Origin: Nitrospirae bacterium CG02_land_8_20_14_3_00_41_53
Lineage (GTDB): Bacteria > Nitrospirota > Thermodesulfovibrionia > Thermodesulfovibrionales > SM23-35
Reading direction: 5' to 3'
Length of the DNA: 47,129 bases
Assembly (NCBI GenBank): GCA_002780895.1
Contig: PEUB01000118.1
Coordinates: 1 to 47,129, forward strand
The position numbers and the translations under genes were made by a program. The notes beneath the pieces are model-generated. The model was not told where the DNA came from and made no database searches. It worked only from the letters and a program-made list of their open reading frames with translations. Shown in pieces: positions 41,850 to 47,129 of this stretch. Each line of letters opens with the position of its first letter. Within the stretch, counting starts at the first letter, position 1.

Positions 41850-43644
41850 ACTCAACCCATATCGGGAGGGCCGACCTTGCGCCTGTTTCTTTTGAGCCAA
41901 TCGGCATATGGTTATCCCTTCCAACCCAGATACCTACTGCAAGCCTGTCATCAAATCCTATAAACCACGCATCGGTGTAATCATTGGTTGTGCCGGTCTT
42001 TCCATAAATAGGCCTTTTTAGCTCTTTTGCCCGCTGTGCGGTTCCTTCCTCAACTACAGCCTGCAGAAGAATCTTCATCTCCCCTACATTTTTTTCAGAC
42101 AGCAAGTCTTCTAAAACAGGTTTTGTCTCCTCAATAACTATCCCGTCTCTGTCAAGTATTCTTTCGTATAGCATTGGTTTTGCCCTGTGTCCTGAAGCAA
42201 ATGTTGAATAAGCTGAAACCATGTCAATGAGTCTAACATCAGAAGCACCTATTGCAAGAGGCAGATAAGGTTGAAGCCGACTTCTTATACCAAGCCTCTG
42301 AGCCATTTCAATAACATTGTCTATTCCTAAATTAGCTGCGAGCCTTATCGTTGCACAATTAAGAGATTTTGCAAGGGCGGTTTTAAGGGTAACGCTTCCA
42401 TAGTATTTGCCGTCATAGTTATGGGGGATCCATTTCTGCCCTGGTTTTGCACCTTTAAATGAGATGGGCGAATCGTTTATTCTTTCCTCTGATGTCATTC
42501 CGTTCTCGATTGCAGTAATATATACAAAAGGTTTGAATGCAGAACCCGGCTGTCTTAATGCCTGAGTTGCCCTGTTAAATTGGTTCTTCCAGAAATTAGA
42601 TCCACCGACGACTGCCTTTATATGTCCAGTTTTCATATCTATTGCTATCAGTGCTGCCTCTATTCCTAATTTTACTCTCTTTTCTATACTGGAAATTCCT
42701 CTTGCGACTGATTCTTCAGCGATCTGCTGCATCCTAAAGTCTAAGGTTGAATATATTTTATACCCTGAGGTGTATAGTTCATTACCGTATTTTGTCTCGA
42801 GATTCTGTCTCAATGTCTCTATAAAATAGGGTGCATCGTATTTTCTGAAATGAGGAGTTAACGGAAGGGAAGCCTTTTCTGCCTCTTCATATTGAGTTTC
42901 TGTTATAAATTTATGATCCAGCATTTGTTTTAAAACTACCGTTCTTCTTTCTTTTACCTTGTGGGGATTTTTAAAAGGAGAATACATTGAGGGTGCCTTT
43001 GGCATTGATGCAAGAAGTGCTGCATCGGCTATGTTTAGGCTCCTTGCTGATTTGCCAAAATATGTCTGGGCCGCAGCCTCAATACCGTATGCCCTTGTTC
43101 CGAAATAAGCCTGATTCAGATACATCCCGAGTATTTCATCTTTTGTATAATGTTTTTCTATCTGTATAGAAAGGGCTGCTTCCTTAATCTTTCTTTTTAT
43201 ACTCCTGTCAGGTTTTAAAAAGAGCATCCTTGCAAGCTGTTGAGTAATTGTGCTTCCTCCTTCGACGATTCCCCCAGCTTTAATGTCATGCCACAGCGCC
43301 CTCATTATTCCTATGAGATCAACCCCGGGGTGATTATAAAACCTGATATCTTCAACAGAGATGAAAGCCTTTTTTACGTGGTCTGGAATCTGATAATGAG
43401 GTACAAATGTCCTCCGCTCAAGATAAAGCTCAGCAATGAGCTTTCCATCACTCGAATATATCCTGGATGATTCCAGCGGGGTGTATTCTTCAAGAAGTTT
43501 TATATTTGGCAGGTCAGAAATAACCCAGTATATAAACCCTCCAAGGGTTCCTATAAGTACAGAGAAGATGAAGAGGCCTATGAATATCTTTCTGGACATC
43601 GACCTTTTTTCTGTCTTTTTGAATTCCTGCTCAAGCCTCGTCAT
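41803..43644 (-). CDS. mrcA: Class A penicillin-binding protein (PBP1A family)
   Basis: This 613-residue bifunctional peptidoglycan synthase has one N-terminal membrane helix (about 18-42) and a GT51 domain with SVEDIRFYNHPGVD and GGSTITQQLARMLF. The transpeptidase has the SxxK motif in RQPGSAFKPF, the KSLN triad and KTGTTNDYTDAWFIG. It polymerises and crosslinks the cell wall. ATTATA on the plus strand (TATAAT on the coding strand) lies 6 nt before the ATG with no Shine-Dalgarno. The 3' end overlaps ftsY by 47 bp on the opposite strand. Confidence 0.96.
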   Translation of the reverse strand: MTRLEQEFKKTEKRSMSRKIFIGLFIFSVLIGTLGGFIYWVISDLPNIKLLEEYTPLESSRIYSSDGKLIAELYLERRTFVPHYQIPDHVKKAFISVEDIRFYNHPGVDLIGIMRALWHDIKAGGIVEGGSTITQQLARMLFLKPDRSIKRKIKEAALSIQIEKHYTKDEILGMYLNQAYFGTRAYGIEAAAQTYFGKSARSLNIADAALLASMPKAPSMYSPFKNPHKVKERRTVVLKQMLDHKFITETQYEEAEKASLPLTPHFRKYDAPYFIETLRQNLETKYGNELYTSGYKIYSTLDFRMQQIAEESVARGISSIEKRVKLGIEAALIAIDMKTGHIKAVVGGSNFWKNQFNRATQALRQPGSAFKPFVYITAIENGMTSEERINDSPISFKGAKPGQKWIPHNYDGKYYGSVTLKTALAKSLNCATIRLAANLGIDNVIEMAQRLGIRSRLQPYLPLAIGASDVRLIDMVSAYSTFASGHRAKPMLYERILDRDGIVIEETKPVLEDLLSEKNVGEMKILLQAVVEEGTAQRAKELKRPIYGKTGTTNDYTDAWFIGFDDRLAVGIWVGRDNHMPIGSKETGARSALPIWVEFMKKVPLQIPSDQNP

Positions 43645-43650
43645 TGATTA

Positions 43651-43656
43651 ATTATA
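43651..43656 (-). promoter_or_regulatory. TATAAT box 6 nt before PBP1A ATG
   Basis: On the coding strand TATAAT is followed by taatca and ATG, with no ribosome site between, as seen for gckA, cooC and recR. Confidence 0.5.
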
Positions 43657-43712
43657 ACCTAAACAACCATTGGAAGATGCTTCTGCAAATAATGTCCTTA
43701 CTCATTTATACT

Positions 43713-43753
43713 GTCATTGCAAATCCCGAAAGCATTCGGGATGTGGCAATCTC
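43713..43753. repeat. 'gtcattgc...gcaatctc' intergenic repeat with CCCGAA/TTCGGG hairpin
   Basis: gtcattgcaaatcccgaaag then cattcgggatgtggcaatctc. The core ATCCCGAA/TTCGGGAT stem is perfect. It belongs to the family at 10999, 29508 and 44100. Nothing else is recognised between 43657 and 43825. Confidence 0.75.
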
Positions 43754-43989
43754 CTCGAAAATCGTCTTGACAATAAAAAGGCTTTAACCAATAATTAAGC
43801 TACAAACCCTCTCTTTCTAATATGAGGTAGCAGTCATGGGGTAGTAACAGTTAGTAACGATGAATCAGGAAGATTAACAGTAGCTTTTCAATACGACCCT
43901 TTGTTTGTTCAAAAGGTCAGAACCATTGAAGGCCGAAAATGGCATCAGGATAAAAAATACTGGAGTTTTCCTGATACGGATGAAACCTT

Positions 43990-44034
43990 AACCCCCCATT
44001 CCCCCCTTAACTTAAGGGGGGATGAAGGGGGGTT
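43990..44034. repeat. GC-rich palindromic element, copy 7 (in recombinase remnant)
   Basis: aaccccccattccccccttaa ... ttaaggggggatgaaggggggtt interrupts the recombinase between ETL and VFKGEKIHLD and reads as TPHSPLNLRGDEGGL. Confidence 0.88.
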
Positions 44035-44099
44035 AGTCTTTAAAGGCGAAAAAATTCATTTAGACCCCGCCCTGCAAAATAAACTCAAGACTCCTTTAA

Positions 44100-44129
44100 G
44101 TCATTGCGAGCCAAAGGCGAAGCAATCTC
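44100..44129. repeat. 'gtcattgcgag...agcaatctc' repeat in recombinase remnant
   Basis: Read through as SHCEPKAKQSQK, about 18 bp upstream of palindromic copy 8. It is the same family as 10999, 29508 and 43713. Confidence 0.8.
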
Positions 44130-44146
44130 AAAAAGATTATACCGAT

Positions 44147-44190
44147 AATCCCTCCATCCCCCCTTTAGAAAAGGGGGGCAAGGGGGGATT
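44147..44190. repeat. GC-rich palindromic element, copy 8 (in recombinase remnant)
   Basis: aatccctccatccccccttt ... aaggggggcaaggggggatt reads NPSIPPLEKGGKGGF. Confidence 0.9.
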
Positions 44191-44581
44191 TGAAGACCTC
44201 CGTAGAGAACTGGTCTCAAGAAAATACAGTTACAAAACAGTCAAAGGCTATCTCTATTACAATAGGGACTTCCTAAGTTTCATTAAGAAGGAGCCTGCTG
44301 ATGTTCGGGAAGAGAGAAACAATTAAAATATTTCGGGAATGCTTACAAATTTTTAATAAAGAGAATTGAAAATAGCTTGAAGAAATAAAAAAAGTGCGGG
44401 GTATATTCAGGAATTACTTGGACAAGCGAGCAGCAAGACGACTGAAATCTACACCCATGTGAGTACTATGAGCATAGGCAGAATAAGAAGCCCTTTGGAT
44501 AACCTGGATATTGAAGGAGGTGATAGAGGCAAAAGAAAAGAAGAAGAAGGAGAAGCCGCTCTGCGGCCAGAAGTGAAATAA

Positions 44582-44650
44582 CCGCACCGTGGTGCAACTT
44601 TCATTCTATTTTTCGGACAAAAGTTGCACCTGAGTGCAATTGTGAACGAG
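44582..44650 (+). promoter_or_regulatory. Putative attI and leader region with alternative hairpins
   Basis: GGTGCAACTTT (44591-44601) pairs exactly with AAAGTTGCACC (44620-44630). The same TTGCAC half can instead pair with GTGCAA at 44634-44639. The segment ends in aacgaG|TTAG, whose G|TT junction (44650/44651) marks the first cassette boundary, so attI should lie here. A cassette promoter is expected in this stretch, but I saw no convincing box. Confidence 0.6.
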
Positions 44651-44685
44651 TTAGTTGTTCATTGTGGACAGATTAGAGGAGAGAA

Positions 44686-44880
44686 ATGAATATTTATCAG
44701 CGGATTGTTTTGATATTAGGTGCTTTAGCTTTATTAGTCTTGGGCCTTAATATAGAAAATTTATTTAATGAATACAGTATCTATTTCATTATCTATTTTT
44801 TAGCTGGTATGCTCACGATTATAGGCACAACCTTATTACTGTTTTTTGCATTAAAAGGCATTAAGAAGGAAAAGGAGTAA
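44686..44880 (+). CDS. Small two-helix membrane protein (cassette 1)
   Basis: This 64-residue protein begins MNIYQRIVLILGALALLVLG, has two membrane helices (about 7-22 and 31-55), and ends in a basic tail (LKGIKKEKE). A clear ribosome site (AGAGGAGAG) precedes the ATG, 36 bp from the cassette boundary. Small membrane proteins of this MNxxQRIVLxxG type occur in bacterial accessory DNA; the function is unknown. It is followed 4 bp later by the second gene of the same cassette. Confidence 0.75.
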   Translation: MNIYQRIVLILGALALLVLGLNIENLFNEYSIYFIIYFLAGMLTIIGTTLLLFFALKGIKKEKE

Positions 44881-44884
44881 ACCC

Positions 44885-45181
44885 ATGAGAGGAAAAGGTC
44901 CGGGCGGTATGAGAACAAGGGATGCAATTCATCAAGTCATTAGCAAATTGCAAAGAGCTACAGGAAAAGACATTTTTAAGGAGGTAAAGAAAATTTACAA
45001 CTGGGGGGATCACAATATTTTACGTCACATTATGGCACAGACAATTAATCTGCAACCTGGATATTCTGAATGGGTTTTTATAAAGCATCATGAAAAATGT
45101 CTTTTCTTATGTGAAGATGGTTATTTTGAACTTTATAACCCAACTGAGCATGGAAATTTTGTTGATGGGATAAAATCATAA
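44885..45181 (+). CDS. Small hypothetical protein, possible winged-helix (cassette 1)
   Basis: This 98-residue soluble protein begins MRGKGPGGMRTRDAIHQVIS. The first part (TRDAIHQVISKLQRATGKDI, then FKEVKKIYNW) looks like a small helix-turn-helix or winged-helix unit. The second half (SEWVFIKHHEKCLFLCEDGY) looks like a beta-rich module. A similar unannotated family is common in cassettes and defence-rich DNA. The ribosome site AAGGAG lies in the end of the previous gene, so the two are coupled. Function not assignable. Confidence 0.65.
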   Translation: MRGKGPGGMRTRDAIHQVISKLQRATGKDIFKEVKKIYNWGDHNILRHIMAQTINLQPGYSEWVFIKHHEKCLFLCEDGYFELYNPTEHGNFVDGIKS

Positions 45182-45216
45182 TAATGAGAAGTTTTATTTA
45201 TATCCGCCCGCAACGA

Positions 45217-45284
45217 CAACTAACATGGCACAAAAGACTAAAGTCCAAATCCTTCAGGCTTCTTCTGTGCCAAGAACGTTAGCC
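45217..45284 (+). other. attC site 1
   Basis: R'' CAACTAAC (45217-45224), L'' TGGCACAAAAGA (45226-45237), L' TCTTCTGTGCCA (45261-45272, complementary to L'' at 11 of 12) and R' GTTAGCC (45278-45284). The recombination point is G45278|T45279. Confidence 0.85.
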
Positions 45285-45979
45285 GTTCATTGCAGGCAAG
45301 GGAAAGATAAAATGAGGTAGAAAGACATGTTAACAAAAAGACTGAAATGGTGTTCATTAGGAATAGCGGTAATATTTCTTCTATTTATCATGTCACCGGC
45401 ACTGGCAGAAAAGTGGAGTCAACGTTATATCGAAAGTCTTTCAGATTCTGCTTTTGCTTCCATTGAAATTACAAAAGATGGGAAAAAGATTAGACATCTT
45501 CCCCATCATAACCATATAGGAGAAATTGATATTTATCATTTGAAAAGCGCTCTAGGCAGAATTCATCAGGTAAAATGGATAGACCCTACAAACTTTGACA
45601 GAGCTAAAGTCCACTTGGAGCAACACTATCTGGATTACAAGCAGAAACGGGCTAAAGCTTTTGGACTAAAAAGTATCGTTAACATCAACAAGGCATCAGC
45701 TAAGGAATTAATGCAACTCCCTCACATTGGAGAAAAACGGGCACAGAATATAATTGGGTATCGAAAAACGCATGGTAATTTCAAAAGTATAGGAGAGTTG
45801 AGACGTGTTCCTGGTATCGGGCCTAAGATATTTAAAGATGTCGAGGGTCTTGTTACTGTGGAATAGAGTTTAGAAAAAGGAAATGAAAGATTCTATTATT
45901 TAAATGCCTGCAACGGGCGGCTAACATGGCGGAAAAGACCGACGTTCAAACCCTCTGGGCTTCTTTTCCGCCAAGAACG
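45279..45979 (+). mobile_element. Integron gene cassette 2
   Basis: It starts TTAGCCGTTCATTGCAGGC and ends GCCTGCAACGGGCGGCTAAC plus attC. GTTAGCCG and TTGCAGGC at the start are exactly complementary to CGGCTAAC and GCCTGCAA at the end. One secreted helix-hairpin-helix protein is carried. Confidence 0.88.
45327..45866 (+). CDS. Secreted ComEA-like helix-hairpin-helix protein (cassette 2)
   Basis: This 179-residue protein has a signal peptide (about 1-27, ending SPALA). The middle region (28-115) is of unknown fold and contains HLPHHNHIGEIDIYHL and a GRIHQVKWIDP stretch. The C-terminus (118-179) has two helix-hairpin-helix units typical of ComEA: VNINKASAKELMQLPHIGEK and FKSIGELRRVPGIGPKIFKD. 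ComEA-type HhH domains bind double-stranded DNA in the periplasm during uptake. The extra middle domain makes this different from plain ComEA. It is the only gene in its cassette. Confidence 0.85.
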   Translation: MLTKRLKWCSLGIAVIFLLFIMSPALAEKWSQRYIESLSDSAFASIEITKDGKKIRHLPHHNHIGEIDIYHLKSALGRIHQVKWIDPTNFDRAKVHLEQHYLDYKQKRAKAFGLKSIVNINKASAKELMQLPHIGEKRAQNIIGYRKTHGNFKSIGELRRVPGIGPKIFKDVEGLVTVE

Positions 45980-45985
45980 TTATCT
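45919..45985 (+). other. attC site 2
   Basis: R'' GGCTAAC (45919-45925), L'' TGGCGGAAAAGA, L' TTCTTTTCCGCCA and R' GTTATCT (45979-45985). The stem is longer than in attC1, with a short bulge. Recombination point G45979|T45980. Confidence 0.85.
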
Positions 45986-46029
45986 GCTCAGTGCGGGTAA
46001 TAAAATATAAAGAAATAAGGATAAAATAT

Positions 46030-46665
46030 ATGCGTGAGGACGGGCTGATAATTTATCGAACATCCAGAGACAATGGATTCAGAGTTGATTATGATTATTT
46101 TTACCAGCAAAGCAGGCTTCATACAAACTGGGGTAATCCAGTAGCTGACATACGTAATAAAATATATTTTTTAAACCAATTTCGTTGTCATCTTCCTAAT
46201 GCAATTGCTGACGACCTTCTACCTGTATTAGAGAACGTATCTCCTCTTTTTACTCTGGTTCAAGGTGTCGAGATTCAGGACTTAAATGAAAGAGAAGAAA
46301 TCTATCCAGTTATTCAAGAAATATTTGAAAGACTGAGGGGTGGTGTAAGAAGATTTAGAGAGACCGCTACAAGCAAGTTTATGCATATGACTTGCCCAAA
46401 CTTGTTTGCTATGGCTGACAGTGTAATAACCGGTTACATGCAGCGCGACAATATTATTAACCACTATTTAATGGTCAGTGAAGATTATAATAGGCTCTTA
46501 AAGTACTATTGCAATGAAATTAATGAGTTGTTAGAAGATGTTATGGATAGACATGGGGTCAATCGTTTAGAGGCGATAAATCGGGTTAGGGAAAAAGATA
46601 ATTACGCAGTAGGCTCTATTCCAAGAATCATTGACAAACATTTCTATTGGCGTGCAACTCATTGA
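46030..46665 (+). CDS. Hypothetical helical protein (cassette 3, gene 1)
   Basis: I start at the ATG at 46030 (MREDGLIIYRTSRDNGFRVD), giving 211 residues; the frame extends to a GTG at 45991 that lies within attC2-derived sequence and is less likely. The protein is soluble and mainly helical, with NKIYFLNQFRCHLPNAIADD and RRFRETATSKFMHMTCPNLF. I recognise no family. The TSKFMHMTCPNLFAMAD segment is the most likely functional core. The second gene of the cassette begins 14 bp after its stop. Confidence 0.65.
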   Translation: MREDGLIIYRTSRDNGFRVDYDYFYQQSRLHTNWGNPVADIRNKIYFLNQFRCHLPNAIADDLLPVLENVSPLFTLVQGVEIQDLNEREEIYPVIQEIFERLRGGVRRFRETATSKFMHMTCPNLFAMADSVITGYMQRDNIINHYLMVSEDYNRLLKYYCNEINELLEDVMDRHGVNRLEAINRVREKDNYAVGSIPRIIDKHFYWRATH

Positions 46666-46678
46666 GAATAAGAAGAAA

Positions 46679-46948
46679 ATGCCACCATTTGATGAGATAT
46701 GGAATCGTATTATCGCTCATGCTGGAGAGAATTTTTACACAATAACTGGACTTGAGTTTAGATACGAGATAGACGGTAACATTTTCTGCCCAAGCCGAAC
46801 AGACTACAAGATTCCAAAAGCTGATTTCGAAAAGGTTTATCCTCTCGTTCCTTTTGATGGCCCAGGTAGAATCAATAATATCGCCAGAGGCCCTTCCTAT
46901 ATTTGGGCAGTTCTTCACGACCGCAGAATTTCTAATGGAATGTGGTAA
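46679..46948 (+). CDS. Hypothetical protein (cassette 3, gene 2)
   Basis: This 89-residue protein starts MPPFDEIWNRIIAHAGENFY (ATG at 46679 after AAGAAG). An upstream TTG at 46631 would overlap the previous gene. Visible motifs are FYTITGLEFRYEIDGN, PSRTDYKIPKADFEKVYPLV and RGPSYIWAVLHDRRI. The FxTITGxxFxY, PSRTxYxIxKxxFEK pattern looks like a small conserved family of unknown function often found in cassettes, but I cannot name it. No membrane segment or signal peptide. Confidence 0.7.
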   Translation: MPPFDEIWNRIIAHAGENFYTITGLEFRYEIDGNIFCPSRTDYKIPKADFEKVYPLVPFDGPGRINNIARGPSYIWAVLHDRRISNGMW

Positions 46949-46975
46949 TGAATATTTTATTGTGCCCGCACCGAC

Positions 46976-47042
46976 AGATAACATGGCGGAAAAGACTCTC
47001 GTCAAAACCCATAGGGCTTCTTTTCCGCCAAGAACGTTATTT
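46976..47042 (+). other. attC site 3
   Basis: R'' AGATAAC (46976-46982), L'' TGGCGGAAAAGA, L' CTTCTTTTCCGCCA and R' GTTATTT (47036-47042). Recombination point G47036|T47037. The hairpin arms are nearly identical to those of attC2. Confidence 0.85.
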
Positions 47043-47129
47043 GGAAATGGCGGCGAGGAAAATAAGTTAGGAGGCACCGACAATGAGACCGATACGGACA
47101 GTAGTAACGCAAGTAATATGGATGTTGCT
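47037..47129 (+). mobile_element. Start of integron gene cassette 4
   Basis: The left end of a fourth cassette begins TTATTTGGAAATGGCGG. Its 3' end and attC lie outside the window. Confidence 0.75.
47083..47129 (+). CDS. 5' fragment of cassette 4 gene
   Basis: A ribosome site (TTAGGAGG) precedes ATG at 47083; the first residues read MRPIRTVVTQVIWML. The rest is cut off by the window edge, so the function cannot be told. Confidence 0.4.
   Translation, partial: MRPIRTVVTQVIWML

Larger units (their letters stand above)
43826..44581 (+). pseudogene. Decayed tyrosine recombinase (possible integron integrase)
   Basis: The N-terminal part is open from just after the TGA at 43823 and reads VVTVSNDESGRLTVAFQYDP, then LFVQKVRTIEGRKWHQDKKYW (43901-44326 is the longest start-to-stop part, from a TTG). 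This is a domain seen at the front of some tyrosine recombinases, followed by a SAM-like segment (RKYSYKTVKGYLYYNRDFLS). It stops at 44324. The catalytic core is missing. The C-terminus reappears at 44381-44581: YIQELLGQASSKTTEIYTHV, with the nucleophile tyrosine, then STMSIGRIRSPLDNLD. RSPLD near the end is also seen in IntI proteins. Two palindromic elements and one 'cattgcgag' repeat lie inside. The gene sits directly upstream of the cassette array in the same orientation. Confidence 0.8.
44651..45278 (+). mobile_element. Integron gene cassette 1
   Basis: The cassette starts TTAGTTGTTCATTGTGG and ends CCGCAACGACAACTAAC plus its attC. The start is complementary to the end segment (GTTAGTTG with CAACTAAC, continuing imperfectly for about 18 bp), as expected if the circle closes at G|TT. 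It carries two small genes. Confidence 0.85.
45980..47036 (+). mobile_element. Integron gene cassette 3
   Basis: It starts TTATCTGCTCAGTGCGGG and ends CCCGCACCGACAGATAAC plus attC. GTTATCTG pairs with CAGATAAC and GTGCGGG with CCCGCAC. Two genes are carried. Confidence 0.88.

Noticed and set aside
32432-44190. G/C-rich repeats as a CRISPR array
   Set aside because: Copies are kilobases apart, lie inside genes, are palindromic and have no regular spacers.
44591-44630. GGTGCAACTTT/AAAGTTGCACC as an intrinsic terminator
   Set aside because: No U-tract follows and the loop is long (18 nt); it fits a leader or attI structure better.
45991-46029. GTG start for the cassette 3 gene
   Set aside because: It lies in the attC-derived cassette end, and the ATG at 46030 is a better-placed start.
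46631-46678. TTG start for the second cassette 3 gene
   Set aside because: It would overlap the preceding gene out of frame; ATG at 46679 follows AAGAAG.

Overview
The window looks like an AT-leaning chromosomal segment of an anaerobic, chemolithotrophic-type bacterium. I favour a Nitrospirota (Thermodesulfovibrionia-like) lineage. The reasons are the combination of pyruvate phosphate dikinase, a CooC-type nickel-insertion ATPase (which suggests CO dehydrogenase elsewhere in the genome), a tetraheme cytochrome, heme-c sensor kinases and GC-rich palindromic repeats. This is inferred from gene content, not from a phylogeny. No rRNA, tRNA or CRISPR array was seen.

Layout. (1) 1-3000 is accessory DNA: a Phd/VapC module, an MntA/HepT module, two small unknown genes, and a REP-associated tyrosine transposase bracketed by perfect 23-bp inverted hairpin repeats. 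(2) 3179-8164 carries central metabolism (ppdK, phosphohexomutase, yajQ). (3) 8155-29412 is an ion- and osmo-homeostasis island. It has a P-type cation ATPase, an SPFH/prohibitin protein, a CaCA exchanger, a KefB-type antiporter and two mechanosensitive-channel-like proteins. It also holds two compatible-solute pathways: trehalose (a membrane sensor-fused GT20 synthase, OtsB, a TreT-like synthase, and a DUF5752-like protein) and glucosyl/mannosylglycerate (GpgS, a second GT-A transferase, a glycerate 2-kinase and an MpgP-type phosphatase), followed by a second CPA2 antiporter. Seven minus-strand genes (24331 to 16147) run with overlaps or short gaps and look like one operon. (4) 29727-36291 has a CBS-pair protein, a divergent thymidylate-synthase-fold protein and a phosphorelay built round a heme-c sensor histidine kinase beside a tetraheme cytochrome. 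(5) 36405-43644 is mostly housekeeping: cooC, recR, hsp20, an MTA/SAH deaminase, asd, ftsY and a class A PBP. (6) 43826-47129 is a chromosomal integron: a decayed tyrosine recombinase, a putative attI, three complete gene cassettes with attC sites, and the start of a fourth.

Two patterns cut across the regions. First, a roughly 44-bp GC-rich palindrome (consensus AATCCCCCC-N3-CCCCCTTT, a short loop, then its complement) occurs eight times. Seven copies lie inside coding sequence and read through as a proline/glycine peptide (PP-x-PP-F/L-x-KGG-x-GG). They sit in the ATPase, OtsB, glycerate kinase, the phosphatase, the cytochrome and twice in the recombinase remnant. Second, several plus- and minus-strand genes have a TATAAT-like box only 5-8 nt before the ATG and no Shine-Dalgarno, which suggests leaderless transcripts. 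gpgS has a 14-bp tandem duplication that shifts its C-terminus out of frame.

Functionally, the island suggests a cell that answers osmotic or ionic stress by moving ions (Ca2+, Na+/K+/H+), gating small channels and making trehalose and glucosylglycerate from gluconeogenic hexose phosphates. PPDK and the phosphohexomutase next door could supply the precursors.
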